Shown one piece after another: positions 37,696 to 48,539 of a DNA stretch of 64,000 bases. The position numbers and the translations under genes were made by a program. How positions within the stretch are numbered: the first letter of the stretch is position 1; each line of letters begins with the position of its first letter. The notes under the pieces are model-generated. The model saw only the letters and a list, made by a program, of their open reading frames with translations, searched no databases and had not been told where the DNA came from. Source of the DNA: Ctenosaura bakeri (lineage: Eukaryota > Chordata > Lepidosauria > Squamata > Iguanidae); contig CAOLHI010001316.1 in NCBI GenBank assembly GCA_948474755.1, positions 186,001-250,000 of the forward strand. The letters run 5' to 3'.

Positions 37696-37701
37696 TCACA
37701 T
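37696..37701 (-). promoter_or_regulatory. Start-stop element ATGTGA before the PIK3R1 start
   Basis: The minus strand reads ATGTGA at 37701-37696, a minimal start-stop uORF whose stop lies 15 nt upstream of the main ATG. Such elements can stall scanning ribosomes in other genes. Here the effect is only inferred. Confidence 0.4.
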
Positions 37702-37942
37702 TTAATTATATTAGTGATTAACAGTTACACAGTGGTACTCGGTTTTACTCTATATACAATTAAAGGAGCTTCTAAACAAGCTGAGTAATATATCAGTTAT
37801 GAAAATGTAGCACAAATATGTGAAAAGCACCAGGGGCTGTGGTTGTACTGTGGTCGTACTGCTGATGTTGTATTTGAGTCTTTATATTTAATCACTCAAA
37901 AGGCAGAAGAATGCACTTTTTTATCTATGTATAGGCTCCCAG

Positions 37943-38089
37943 CTAGTTCCTTTTCAGGCTTTCTTGGCACTTATGGACAAAGTTTTTCAAGGTAGGCTGA
38001 ATATTACTCCTTGCTGAACCTCCTTTTGATGCACTTGCCATAAAATGTTCACTTTTCTTAAATTTTTTGCGGTGGAGTTCTGCATACAT
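37943..38089 (-). promoter_or_regulatory. Upstream ORF 1 in PIK3R1 5'UTR (48 codons)
   Basis: If the acceptor at 38097 is used, the first ATG of the exon (38089-38087, A at -3) opens a 48-codon reading frame, rich in Lys, Ser and His, ending at TAG 37945-37943. It ends 261 nt before the PIK3R1 ATG. It could reduce initiation at the main start. Nothing recognisable is encoded, and translation is not demonstrated. Confidence 0.4.
37987..38085 (-). promoter_or_regulatory. Upstream ORF 2 in PIK3R1 5'UTR (32 codons, overlaps uORF 1)
   Basis: A second ATG four bases after the first (38085-38083, poor context with T at -3) opens a 32-codon frame that begins MQNSTAKNLRKVN and ends in TGA at 37989-37987. 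It overlaps uORF 1 in another frame, so only one of the two can have been constrained as protein. The role is inferred from position. Confidence 0.35.
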
Positions 38090-38529
38090 ACTTTACCTAT
38101 GGAAAGAAAACATTCAAACACAAGATTAGTGCAGTTTCTCCAATCATCATTAAAGGCTTTAACGATGGTAAGCTTAAGACAGGAATTCTGTGCCTGCAGA
38201 TCATGTAGGACAATAAGCCCCACCATCACTGGCCACACCAGCTAGAGCAGATGGCCTTGGAACAAAACAACATCCAGAAGGCTACAGATTACCCAATCCA
38301 TGTTTCAAGGCAACATTTCCCCTGCCATAGATTAAAAACTTCAGAGCATCAGTTACCTCTAGAAAGGACCGCTTAGACACAAAGAGGATGCTCCTACACT
38401 GAAACTTCTTTTTTAAAAACAGAAAGATTATTGTTCTCTACCTTCTGTGCCTATACTACAGTCCAGCATCCTTTACACAAGTAACTTCTGTGCCCCATCT
38501 ATTGCAGAAATAAAACTACTCCAAAGCAA

Positions 38530-38890
38530 TTCTGTGGTAAGAGGTACAGAGGACAAAACATATAAGGAACAGCTAAAGAAGCTGGGCTTGCTTGTTCAGC
38601 CCAGTGAAGAGAAAACTGTGGGATGACATGACTGCACTCCTTAAATACCACAAGGGTTGCCACAGAAAGGAGGGAGCAGGTCATATCCCTGATGCAGCAG
38701 AGGCTAGGGTCAGCTCCAATGGTTTGAAATTACAGGAGAGTAGATTTCAAACAAACATTAGAAGAAACTTATTGATAGTAAAAATGGTTCAGCAATGGAA
38801 TCAAATCCCTAGAGAGGTGGTGGGCTCTCCTTTTCCGAATGTCTTCAAAAAGAGTCTGGTGAGCTACCTGCTGTTGAGCAGCAATTAGTA
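38530..38890 (+). mobile_element. Old CR1-like LINE ORF2 tail
   Basis: A 98-codon frame (38592-38888) encodes KYHKGCHRKEGAG, NGLKLQESRFQTNIRRNLL and WNQIPREVVGSPFPNVFKKSL. It aligns block for block with the CR1 tails at 0.3 and 57.7 kb but is much more diverged. It lacks the attctatg 3' end. Confidence 0.75.
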
Positions 38891-38927
38891 AAGCCACAAG
38901 TGTGAAGCTACCCTGATTAATCCAGTA

Positions 38928-39290
38928 TGCAAGGGGATATTTGTAGCACCTTTGAGACTAACTGAGCCAATAAGAAGTCCGTAGCATAAGCTTTCACAGA
39001 CTTAGGCCATTTCCACACTAGACTGTTATAGTGCTATTATTCCACTTTCAACATCCTATGGAATCCTTGGGTTTGCAGTTTAGGGAGGGGCTGACCAGCC
39101 CCTCCCTAAACTGCAAACCCCAGGATTTCATAGGATGTTGAAAGTGGAATAATACGCTATAACAGTCTAATGTGGAAATGGCCTTCGTCTACTTTATTAG
39201 ATGCATCTACAAAACCTTATGCTATAAACTTCTTTCTCTAGGTTAGTCTCAAAGGTGCTACACTATTCCTTTGCATACTGATCCAAATAA
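38928..39290. mobile_element. Foldback DNA element hosting a palindromic MITE
   Basis: The left arm (about 38928-38995: gtagcacctttgagactaac ... gcataagctttc) is mirrored by the right arm (about 39215-39285: cttatgctat ... ggttagtctcaaaggtgcta). The inner palindromic MITE (39005-39183) lies between the arms, so this is one inverted-repeat element nested in another. Confidence 0.65.
39005..39183. mobile_element. Palindromic MITE, copy 1
   Basis: A 179-bp near-perfect palindrome: GGCCATTTCC ... GGAAATGGCC, with arms containing tgttatag, attattccactttcaac, atcctatggaatcc and ggtttgcagtttaggg. The flanks are TTA on the left and TTC on the right, a probable 3-bp duplication in a CTTAG context. 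The arm-specific five-base core is TAGAC on both arms. Confidence 0.88.
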
Positions 39291-41699
39291 CATAGCTATG
39301 TCTAATGTAGCATGATTATCCTCAATAGCAAGGCCATCCCTGTATCCAGTTAGTGCCTTGAAAATCTTTACAGAACAGTTTAGGCTAGACACTAATTTCT
39401 GTTACAAGATGGAGTGTTACATACAAACGCAGGAAGTTGTCTTCATGATAGTAATTGGCAGCAGCTCTCAAGAGCTTTAAACAGGATTATTTCTTTCCCT
39501 CCCACTCCCAAGATGCTGGAAAATGAACCTGAGACATTCTGCATGCAAAATATGTGCTTTACACTGAGCAACTTGTTTTTCAAAAAAGATATTTTTAAAC
39601 CTGTTAAAACTGTTGTTTCCCCTTCTGAATAACTGAAACCCAAGCATTCTCAAGACAGAGGCAGGACAGTAGCTGCACAACAAAGCAGCACAGAGGTCAC
39701 TCCAAATGTGTCAGGTCCTCCTTTTGCACTCCTGATCAATGGCATACAAGTGGATTTACACCTCATTTCTTGAGAGACTGATCATCAGCTGAGATGGACA
39801 ATTCCACTACCACTCCTTTTGCAACACATACAAGCACATATGCATATAATCTCTCCTCTAATCATGTAACAGTTTGTCTGTAGTAGTTAGCATGTCACAT
39901 TAGCACCATAACTTTATTAATACATGTTAAAATATGATTTGCTGGTACCCTGTACCTCATCATTTTTACCACTGTTCTCCTAATGCAGTATTTTGCTACA
40001 CCCCATGAGTCAACACTCCTTTCCCCATTGATTATGTTCCCTAAGGCTGAGGACAGAAGTGAGCAAAGCCAATTAAATGCTGGTGTTCTGGGTGTGTTTT
40101 TGTCAAATTAATCTTTGGCATCCTTCCAGGCATGCCTTCTTGTTTTGGAATGTTTCTTTTGAGACGCAACGTTGCTCTTCCATACATGTGTCTCCATTTT
40201 TTATTCAGTTGGCCTCATTATGTATAGTCTCAAATTCTCTCTGAAGGCTTTCACTTATGTATTTCATATCTGGTACAGATTTTCCAGAGTTTTAAGTAAT
40301 TATAAGTCAACTAACATACCTAGGTCACCAAAGGAGTACTATTTGGATACATTAGGGTAAGTGGTGAACACTTAAATTATACTGGGGGGGAGAGGCAAGC
40401 TTGGAGATTTAAATCCTGTTGGTTTGATTACGTAATAGTGAAAACAGTAATAACAGTGCTGAAAACTAGTAAGTACACACATTAATTATTAGCTTATGGA
40501 AATCCAGAACAGTAAGCACCTTCTAAGCTTTATTATTTTCCATCACTCACCCTTTAGCTACAGAAAAATCAAAATTCACATAAAAATCTAATTGTTCCAC
40601 TGCTGTACTGACTGCTGTACTGACTTATTTCCAAGAGAACACCTTTTAACAAGATGAACAATTTTTTTCAGGGGACTGTATAGTTTTAGCAGGTGAAAGT
40701 ATTTATTGGAGGATAATTCCTTCATATTACATCATTAATAGTCAGCTTGCCAGCTGTTTGCTAAAAAAAAACAAAGTAATAGTTGTCTCTAATGATCCTT
40801 GGTAGGTACAGTGTCCCAAAACTATTCCCACTGCATGGGAACATATAGCACCATTTCCAAAGTGCTGTAATTTTATGCTGTCTCGCAAAAGAACTGATCT
40901 GTGTCAAAGCAATGTTTTTGAGGTTAGACAAACTGTTTACACCCATCAATCTAAATCATTCTAGGTTCTTAGAAGCCCTTCATCTTATGAGTAAAGATTT
41001 TTACAAATTCATCTAGTTACCAAAAATCAAGAAACTCACAGGTTAATGCATCAGCCATAAATGATGTGTACCCTTGCACATCAAGTTTAGCTTCCATGCA
41101 CCTGTATTTTCCCTTGGTCTTTCAGCCTGAATCCTCCCCTCTTGCAGGACTAGGAGCCAGACTAACCAGATTAGAGCTTCAAGAGAAGTCATGGAAGCTC
41201 CGCCACTGCCCAATAACCTCCATCTCTCAAGCTGTGCACATGGAGCAATGCATCAACATGCAAACACACACAAAAACGAGATAAAGTAACATTACAGGAA
41301 GGTGGATGGTCTTCAGGTTTCTGAATGTGACAGAATGCTTTCTAACATGTTTTCTAGACATTAAGACATACCACAGAAACATGGAGAGAAGGAATAAAAT
41401 ATAATCTCACATAAACAAAATGTTGACTTCTAAGATGATGGCATCCCACACATAGTGTCAATGCCACTGACAAAGCCTTCTTTGCTTTCCATGTACAAAG
41501 AACTTCTTGCTAACATTTTGATAGAGAATGCAAGCATACAAAGTGCCACCAACCAATCCAGCCTCTAGTAATGTTGGCTGAATGATAGTTTGTATAAAGC
41601 TGATGTTGACAACATCAATTTTGAAGGCTGACAAAAAATTCTCTAAAGAAACTTATCGCATGGGCAATTTTGTAATCAAGGGCAATTGCACAGATACAG
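39291..41699. other. PIK3R1 intron 1, no recognised element
   Basis: No repeat or coding similarity I can support. Confidence 0.4.
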
Positions 41700-41915
41700 C
41701 AATCATATTAAAAGACAAAGTTTAGAGGTATGTGGAGGTAGCAGATGCTCTCTGATCTTGGAAGCTATGCAGGGTCAGCCCTGGTTAGTACTTATGTGGA
41801 TGATCTCTAAGAAATATCAGACGGTGTGGGCTATATTTCAGAGGATAGCAATGACAACCCCCCTGTCTATTTTTTACCTTCATAAACCTTATGAAATCCC
41901 TGGGGCCACCTGAAG
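41700..41915 (+). mobile_element. 5S rRNA-derived SINE (5S-Sauria type)
   Basis: Bases about 41726-41800 resemble the internal promoter half of 5S rRNA (ctgatcttggaagct, gcagggtcagccctggttag, tacttatgtggatga). They are followed by tgtgggctatatttcagagga and a tail block aaccttatgaaatccctgggg. The composition matches the 5S-headed SINEs described in squamates. It is a decayed retroposon, not a functional 5S gene. Confidence 0.75.
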
Positions 41916-42439
41916 ACATACTGTTCTTAACGAAGTAGTCTCTACTGAATTTTTAATGTATTTGGACCTGCATTTCACAGTCATGTATGAAAGTATAAAA
42001 TCCCATTTCATTGCTGGTTAGCTACAACGTTTTCACCACTGATGATAACAAGTCCTTTCCTTCTCATGATCTCAAAATACAGCATTTGACACAATGTTCA
42101 TTCTTTATTGAGCCACGTTCCATCCGACAATAAAACTGGGATTTTATAATCCCTCTGCATTTACAACACATGCCAGAAATTTTGTGGGAAGTCTACTCAA
42201 TAAGGACAGCTTACCTGCCAACCATCATAGATCAACAGGTCTATTCCCATCCATAAGCCTACTTCCATGCAGTAATTCTGCTTCAACCACCACTTACCAA
42301 GCTATATAAAAGGAGAAACTACTAGACAGGAAAAACAGTAACAGTGCTATTCCAGGTATACCTTCAGCAGAGCAACTACTGGAGACAAGAAACGATAGCA
42401 GTCTTATTACAGCTATACACCCTCATCAAGAGTTGAAGC

Positions 42440-42630
42440 TGTTTCCCGGAGCAGTGCCACTCTGGTCTGTGGACCAGTGCCAGTCTTTGACCCACCCACT
42501 GCTGGTTTCTGGACAGTTTCCAGGAAAGAAAGAAACAGCTACAGCCAATGAGCATAAATATGGTACTGGTTCTTGGCAAATAAGAAAAAAAAAATGCCAC
42601 TCTCCCACATAAGATAACATTAGATGCACT
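42440..42630. repeat. Dispersed repeat, likely hAT-type (copy 2)
   Basis: Homologous to 23290-23480 over its length: ggtctgtggaccagtgccag, agaaacagctacagccaatg, atggtactggttcttgg and cactctcccaca. Confidence 0.55.
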
Positions 42631-42727
42631 ATCAAGGGCAGCATATTGACCTCCAGGTATTGAGTACAATAACTATGTCTGCTTAAGGTACAAGCAGTGT
42701 AGCTCAACACACCTGTTTCTAGAACTA

Positions 42728-43107
42728 CAGCCAGCCTCCACATTTGTGGGTTTCACTTTTGGGGATTTGATTATTCACAGATTTGCTGTCAGCTCTGTTG
42801 CTGACCTATGGCATTTTTAATAGGGCCTGCAAGCCTCATGAAACTAAGAAACTGCAAACGAGGCTAGTAAGTCCCTGTTAAAAATGGTGTGGGCAGCAGT
42901 GGAGGTGGCAGTAAGCCGCACCAACCAACCACTTCTGCCTTGTGAAGAAACCCTGATGCCTCAAAGGAATGCATGGTGGGTTGAATATGGTTATCATACT
43001 TTTTTGTGTGTTAAATATAGCTTGAGAGGGCCTAGAGCTATTCATGGTTTTTTCACCTTCATGGGGGTCCTGTGCCCCTAACCTTAGCAAATATGGAGGG
43101 ATGACTG
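42728..43107. mobile_element. Mariner-like MITE, copy C
   Basis: 380 bp flanked by intact TA on both sides: TA/CAGCCAGCCTCCACATTTG and TATGGAGGGATGACTG/TA. Subterminal blocks gggtttcacttttggg, gatttgattattc and atgggggtcctgtgcccctaacc are shared with copy D. Confidence 0.88.
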
Positions 43108-43121
43108 TAGTCTTCTCTACA

Positions 43122-43255
43122 GCAGTGGTTCTCAATTAGAAAGACTCCCAGATATTATTGGACTTCAGCTCCGCTCTGACCACTGGGCCTTCTCAGAGTT
43201 TTAGTCCAACTACAGCTGGAGCCCTTCATGGGTTAAGATGCACTGTTCTAGAAAG
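43122..43255. repeat. Possible hAT-like fragment between two mariner-like MITEs
   Basis: It begins cagcagtggttctcaa and includes attggacttcagctccgctc and tagtccaactacagctggag, a pattern typical of decayed hAT non-autonomous elements. The right end is unclear. Confidence 0.4.
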
Positions 43256-43259
43256 AGCA

Positions 43260-44054
43260 CAGTCCCCCACATTTGCGAGTTTGACTTTTGTGAATTTGAT
43301 TATTCATGAGGTGCTCACTTGCCTCTCCCCCATTCCCTGGCCTTTTGCCCAGGCACAGGAAGGGGAAAGATCTTCGCTCTCCTGCATTTTCCCACCCAAT
43401 GCCTGCATAGGTGTGCTGGCAGTGGTGGGCAGGAAAGTGCAGGGAGAAACATCTTCACTCCCCTGCAGTCCCCCACATATCACCTTCACTGGCAGTGGAG
43501 GGCAAGAGGGTGCACTTTCCTTCTTGTCACCTGCGTGGGCGCACAGAAAAAAGGAAGGGCACACGGGTGAAAGGCAGGAGAGCACAGGGGGGAACCTTCC
43601 TTCTCCTACACTCTCCTGCTTGTTGCCCACACGGGAATGCAAAAACAAGGCAGGCATGGGGGCAACAGGCAGGAGACTTCTGCCTTTCCCCTGGGTCCAC
43701 AATCGTAGAAAGAATGAGGGAGCGGGGAGTGCTCACTGGTGGGGGAGTTATTTGTAATTTTTGACTTTTTTTTAAAATTATTTATTTGTATCCCGCCTCT
43801 CCATATGGATCGAGGCGGCGAACAACTTACGAATAGCATGTATTTCAATACATTTCTTATACATGCCCCCAACAAGTTGGGTACTCATTTTATTGACCTG
43901 CGAAAGGATGGAAGGCTGAGTCAACCTTGGAGCCCGGCAGGATCGAACTCACAACCTTGTGGCTTGTAGTACTGGCATTTAACCATTGCGCCACCAGGGC
44001 TCCTTCTGTGAGGGTTCTGTGCCCCTAACCCTCGCGAATGTAGAGGGCCTACTG
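43260..44054. mobile_element. Mariner-like MITE, copy D, interrupted by a SINE
   Basis: It starts CAGTCCCCCACATTTGCGAG (flank CA) and ends ATGTAGAGGGCCTACTG/TA. The interior is GC-rich with several cctgc/cttctcc repeats and overlapping spurious open frames on both strands. A SINE is inserted at 43774-44002, splitting the right subterminal block. Confidence 0.8.
43774..44002 (-). mobile_element. tRNA-headed SINE with an L2-like tail
   Basis: On the minus strand it begins gagccctggtggcgcaatgg (tRNA-like A-box region), has gttcgatcctg as B box, and ends gcctcgatccatatggagag then gcgggatacaaataaat. That 3' end closely matches the L2 tail at about 62510-62545 (gcctcaatccatctggagag), which suggests mobilisation by the L2 machinery. 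Confidence 0.8.
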
Positions 44055-47027
44055 TACTTTCCCTCCTCTATCATTCTGCTGCATATCTTTCTGGCATGCT
44101 GGCTTTTATATTCTTAACACATTGCAACTGACCAACCATGCACTTACATCTTCTATCGTTTCTGCTTATTTTCTACCCCACAACACTCAAGAGGACCAGC
44201 TATGCCTAAAAACTAAAGAACAAAGACAGAGTATGTTACATTTCTCCTGGCAACAATCTACTGGGTCAAAATTAGTTTCTTTGGAGATTCAGACAGGAAG
44301 GAGTATGATGCATTAAGAAAAACAGACACTGAATGATATATGCAAAAACACCCGAAAACACACACCATATCAAGGATTCACTTTTTAGTCAGAAGTCTAA
44401 GACTTAGAATGTAATAGCTAATTCTGGCTCTTACAAAAAGGAATATTGATTTTCCATAGATATAGCAATTTAGTACTTTAGACTGCATTGCTATTGCATT
44501 TGTGGAATTTAGCCATCTATTTTAAGGTTCTTGGAGAACAAATCAAAATGTAATTAAAAGAACATGCACTTTAACACACACCAACATGGAAGCAAAGACT
44601 TGTTAATGTGAAATGGTTACCAATACTTATTTTAGAACTTTCACACCTATGCTCAGGAAGACAGCAAGAACTGGAATCAAAAGGGAGGGAAAACACACCT
44701 AAAGTATTAATTAAATTGTTCCACAGTCACTTGTATGTACAGTCCTTGCCTCCCTAATTCTTGTAACAAAAAAGCAAACATACTTAAACACACCTTGACT
44801 TAAGATTCTGGAACACTGCCAACATTCAACCAAGTATGGACACAACATGTACTAGAAAATTAACACTTCTCCAAATATCCCAAACCCTTTGAAATATTTG
44901 TTCAACTGCAGAAGATTGTGAGGACTACTCACACTACTGCCATAAGCTAACCTGGCAAATGGCCAAAAACTGCAAAAATCTGTCTAGCCTTTTCCCCTTT
45001 CCCCCAATTGTGAGAAACAGCACAGTCACGCTCTTTCTTGAGCACACACTAACATGGCATAAAAATTTAAAATAAAGGACTGTGTAATAGTTAAAACACA
45101 GAACCAACTCACCTAAGACTCAGAATCTACTAAGTATCACATAGAATGAAAATGAACAAAGCATCAATATACTGTTAAATGATTAAGCTCCTCAACCCTA
45201 AATTACAAATAAAGGGTGACTGAAAATTACCTTACAACTTCAATTCTATAGACAACTGAAATTGTAAAGATAATTTTCAAAGACTCCATACTAATGGATT
45301 TCCAGCATATAGCACAGACAAAGCCTGGTGGATATCTGTCAGCTTATGTTAGAAATTTAAAGCTTGCACAGCTCACCTCTGCTTGTTAGAAGTATTTCCC
45401 AGGACATCAAACTGTTGACTCTCATCAAGACATCTGAAGTGCCCCAATACTCTCACAATAAACAATGCAGAAATAATCACAGCATTTGCCACAGTTAGGA
45501 ATATCCACTGGTGATATGTTGCAGAATACTCTCTTGTCTGCAGACAGTTTAAGAATAGAACACTTTCCAATAATAAACCCTACGATGCACTTACTATGAG
45601 TCTTCTGCTTCTTGAGAAATACAGAAGTGTTATTAGTTTTGCCTAAGCCATCCTCAGGAAGTTACACACTATACAAAAAAGCAAAATACATCTGTTTGTT
45701 ATATTTTCTCTCTCTGCACTTCTGATTTATTGCACAAACCAATGGTGCTTACTGCAAAAGCAAAACACTGGCCTGAATTCCATGCTGAACTAGTGGATGT
45801 CAGGTAGAGACAAAAAGTTCTCTTCCCCTTCCCTGCCATACTCTGTGCTGCCTGAAAAACCTGCTCCTGGGGGGTTTCCCAGCCCTCTGGGCAGGATTTA
45901 AGGGACCACAGGGGACTGTGGGGTGAAGGGAATTACTCTCCTCCTGCTTTCACTGGTGGAAAAAAATTATATCAGTGGAATGACTCCATTGGATCCTGGT
46001 CTTTGTCACTGCTACAGTTATGTAAACTGTAGTAGAGTAAACTACAGGAAGCATGAGCTAGTTAATTACACAACTTATCCATGAGGGTCCAATACAGCTT
46101 GCAGAAAAAAGGACGGTGTTTAAATAAAATAAAATAAAATAAAATAAAATAAAATAAAATTGGATTTGGTAGACAGAAAAATACAACTACCATAAAATTT
46201 ATATGTCCCCAATTTAATCTATTTTCAATTAACACTTCTGGATTCTGAGAAGTAGTGGATGCTTCCACTAACACCCCTATACAGAGCTGGGATTTCTTCT
46301 GGATATGTCTTGTATAAGGCTATGGTACTATACACTGCAAATGACTCTCTAGACCAGTCTTCTTCCACCAGATGTCTTCCAAATGCGCTGCACCCTACAC
46401 TAGAACCCTAGGCATGGACAATATTGCCTGGGGATAATAAAGGTGGTAGTATAACACTTTTGGAGACTGCTCTAACACATAACAAACTGGTTTTCCCCAA
46501 GACTTGTTCTTAGCTCTCTTGCTGAAGATACAAACTACCGGTATTTATTTATACATGCAAAGCATGTGCTCTTCTATGGTGTTATGGCCATCAGATGCAA
46601 TCTCCAAATTTAAGATTTAGCATACTTTGTTCAAAAATCCTACTGATGTCAATGTGAAACCATCTAAAATGCTTTCCACAGACTTCCTAAATCTACTCTG
46701 TTTGGCTGACAGCTGCTAGGGGAAGTTACCAAACAGAAGAAATAGATAATACAGAAAGAACATACATACAGATTGAAAAGCAAATAGATAATCAGAAGTA
46801 TCTTTAGCCACTCACAGATGCACAGACTCATCGTCTCAGGACAACTGATACCTGAATACCAAAAGTTACTTATATATAAAACCCATTCAAATCAATACAT
46901 TTCTTTCCACATGTGTTAGGGATGTTGGTTTCAGTTCTCTTACTCTGATAAAGTTAGACATGATTACTCTGACCAGCGTGAGTAGATTTCCTACTTGGAA
47001 TTCATTCTGATGAGTAACTCAATGTCC
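44055..47027. other. PIK3R1 intron 1, mostly unannotated
   Basis: Apart from an AAAAT microsatellite at 46121-46160 (eight perfect units) and a possible decayed hAT-like patch near 46350-46480, I see nothing. Confidence 0.4.
46121..46160 (+). repeat. AAAAT microsatellite
   Basis: About eight perfect tandem copies of a five-base unit. Confidence 0.95.
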
Positions 47028-47180
47028 TTTTTTTTTTTTTTTAACAGTCACAAGACAATTTTATTGCACCATGCTAAAGATAATGTCTTAGATGTAAGAG
47101 CTTAAGCCCCTGAGATTATCTGGTTGACAGGGTTTCTCTGGAGCTTAACTGCTTCAAAGATGTCCACATACAGACCAGAC
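47028..47180 (-). pseudogene. Possible 3' end of a retrocopied mRNA
   Basis: On the minus strand an AATAAA signal (in gcaataaaattg) is followed 17 bases later by a run of 15 A (complement T at 47028-47042), the arrangement of a reverse-transcribed polyadenylated message. Upstream, an open stretch of about 25 codons (ending VDIFEAVKLQRNPVNQIISG, Ala, stop) precedes the putative 3'UTR. I do not recognise the parent gene. A minus-strand terminal exon is the alternative. No target duplication was found. Confidence 0.4.
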
Positions 47181-48262
47181 TAATTCAAGTAAGTTATGCA
47201 GGAAATACAATAAAAAATATTAATCTGTGGCTGTATGGACTAACAGATAATTTATTTATACATAAGGTTAAAAGCACTCATATTTTTAAATTTTACTTTA
47301 GCAAACTTAGCTTGCACTATTTCAAACAGTACTTCCAGAATGCACCACTGACATGCACTCACAGGTCACCTAACGGCCAAAATCACTGCGATGGAAGCTG
47401 CTTGCTTTCCAAAGATTCCTGGGTTAGAATCTGTATCCCAGTCCTGTGCCTCACAGTTCTCAGAACAATCTGCACACACAATAACTCCAATACTTGGCAG
47501 GAGGAAAACACAAAACTTTCTTGGTCATGAGCTGAAACCCTTCAACCACTCATTCGTTCCCTTAGAACCAGATATTGCCAATTTCCAAGGAAGTCACAAT
47601 GCACTTAATGGAACTATTCTTCCAAAAATGCCATCATTATACATCAATACAAACACAAAACAGTGCCCCCAGTAGCACAAAAAGTTCTCCTAACACTTCA
47701 CTATATTTCTTCAGTTAAAAAAAAAATCAGGGTAGACTACCCAAGGTTCCTAAAATATCAATACCATAAATTCAACATACAGCACCTCAACCATGTAGCT
47801 CCCCCTATTCAAATCAATACCCCTTGTACTCAAAAGAGTGGTACAAGTGAGCTCACATTAAAAAAAGAAAGAGAAATCAAAACCAGAATTTTTTTTAATC
47901 GTGAAGAGTCAAAATAAATTTGACAATATGAGCAAATTCTCCACTGAATTAAAAGTAAATTCTTCGATATGAACTTTAGCAAGGAATATGCAACTAGAAA
48001 CATGATTAAAATTGCTATCAGTAAAATAGCGGGGAGCACTTTTCTAAATTAAGTTCTGTGGATTATTCACTAATCCAGGGAATGAGATTTTCGTGCCAAT
48101 ATTTGGCAAGGTTTATTTAGCATGCGCTAGTCTGTCACCTTGCTCCAGTCATGCCATTGCACACCGTCTAGAGCAAGAAAGTGCCATTCAAGATTCGCTT
48201 TCAAAAACAAACCAACCAATAAGCTAGCTGTGGACTTCCTCACCACCCCGGGCGCAAACCCT
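47181..48262. other. PIK3R1 intron 1 near the promoter, no recognised element
   Basis: No repeat or coding similarity I can support. Confidence 0.4.
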
Positions 48263-48439
48263 GGACATTTCCGCACGAGGCTGTTATAGCGCGATGATTC
48301 CACTTTCAACCTCCTCTGGAACCTGGGGTTTGCAGTTTCGGGAGGGGCCGGCCGGCCCCTCCCGAAACTGCAAACCCCAGGATTCCAGAGGAGGTTGAAA
48401 GTGGAATCATCGCGCTATAACAGCCTCGTGCGGAAGCGT
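48263..48439. mobile_element. Palindromic MITE, copy 2 (inside PIK3R1 intron 1 by the promoter)
   Basis: A CpG-richer version of the family: arms with tgttatagcgcgatgattcc, ttcaacctcctctgg and gtttcgggaggggccgg, mirrored about the centre ccgg/ccgg. The left arm lacks one base (aacctgggg instead of aatcctgggg). The core is GAGGC on both arms. The terminal bases are decayed on the right. Confidence 0.88.
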
Positions 48440-48539
48440 TTTGAGCTGAAATCCCTGCACCCTTCTTCACCCAATCCCTCCTTGCTGCAACCTCCCCGGT
48501 GCCTGGAAGGAAAGAGGCGCCTCTGGGGCTCCCAGTTGC

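Larger units (their letters stand above)
37682..38096 (-). other. PIK3R1: PIK3R1 5'UTR part of the start-codon exon
   Basis: Upstream of the ATG on the minus strand, a strong 3' splice site (gttttctttccatag) ends at 38097, so the start-codon exon probably carries about 415 nt of 5'UTR. The stretch is free of recognisable repeats, unlike its flanks. It contains overlapping upstream ORFs and an ATGTGA start-stop element 15 nt before the main ATG. The acceptor is chosen from sequence consensus only. Weaker AGs nearer the ATG (for example in cttgtttag) could be used instead, giving a shorter UTR. Confidence 0.6.

Noticed and set aside
41726..41800. 5S rRNA gene
   Set aside because: Only the internal promoter half is similar, with several substitutions and SINE sequence attached; it is a 5S-derived SINE.
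23290..43107. The hAT-type repeat followed by a mariner-like MITE occurs twice (23.3-24.2 kb and 42.4-43.1 kb), suggesting a composite mobile unit
   Set aside because: The sequence and spacing between the two parts differ (175 versus 97 bp) and each MITE has its own TA flanks, so the pairing is likely coincidence.
43158..43757. 199-codon plus-strand frame and its overlapping frames
   Set aside because: Lies across the GC-rich interior of a MITE (copy D) and the preceding repeat; no transposase or other motif.
46121..46160. CRISPR-like or regulatory direct repeat
   Set aside because: Simple AAAAT microsatellite without spacers.
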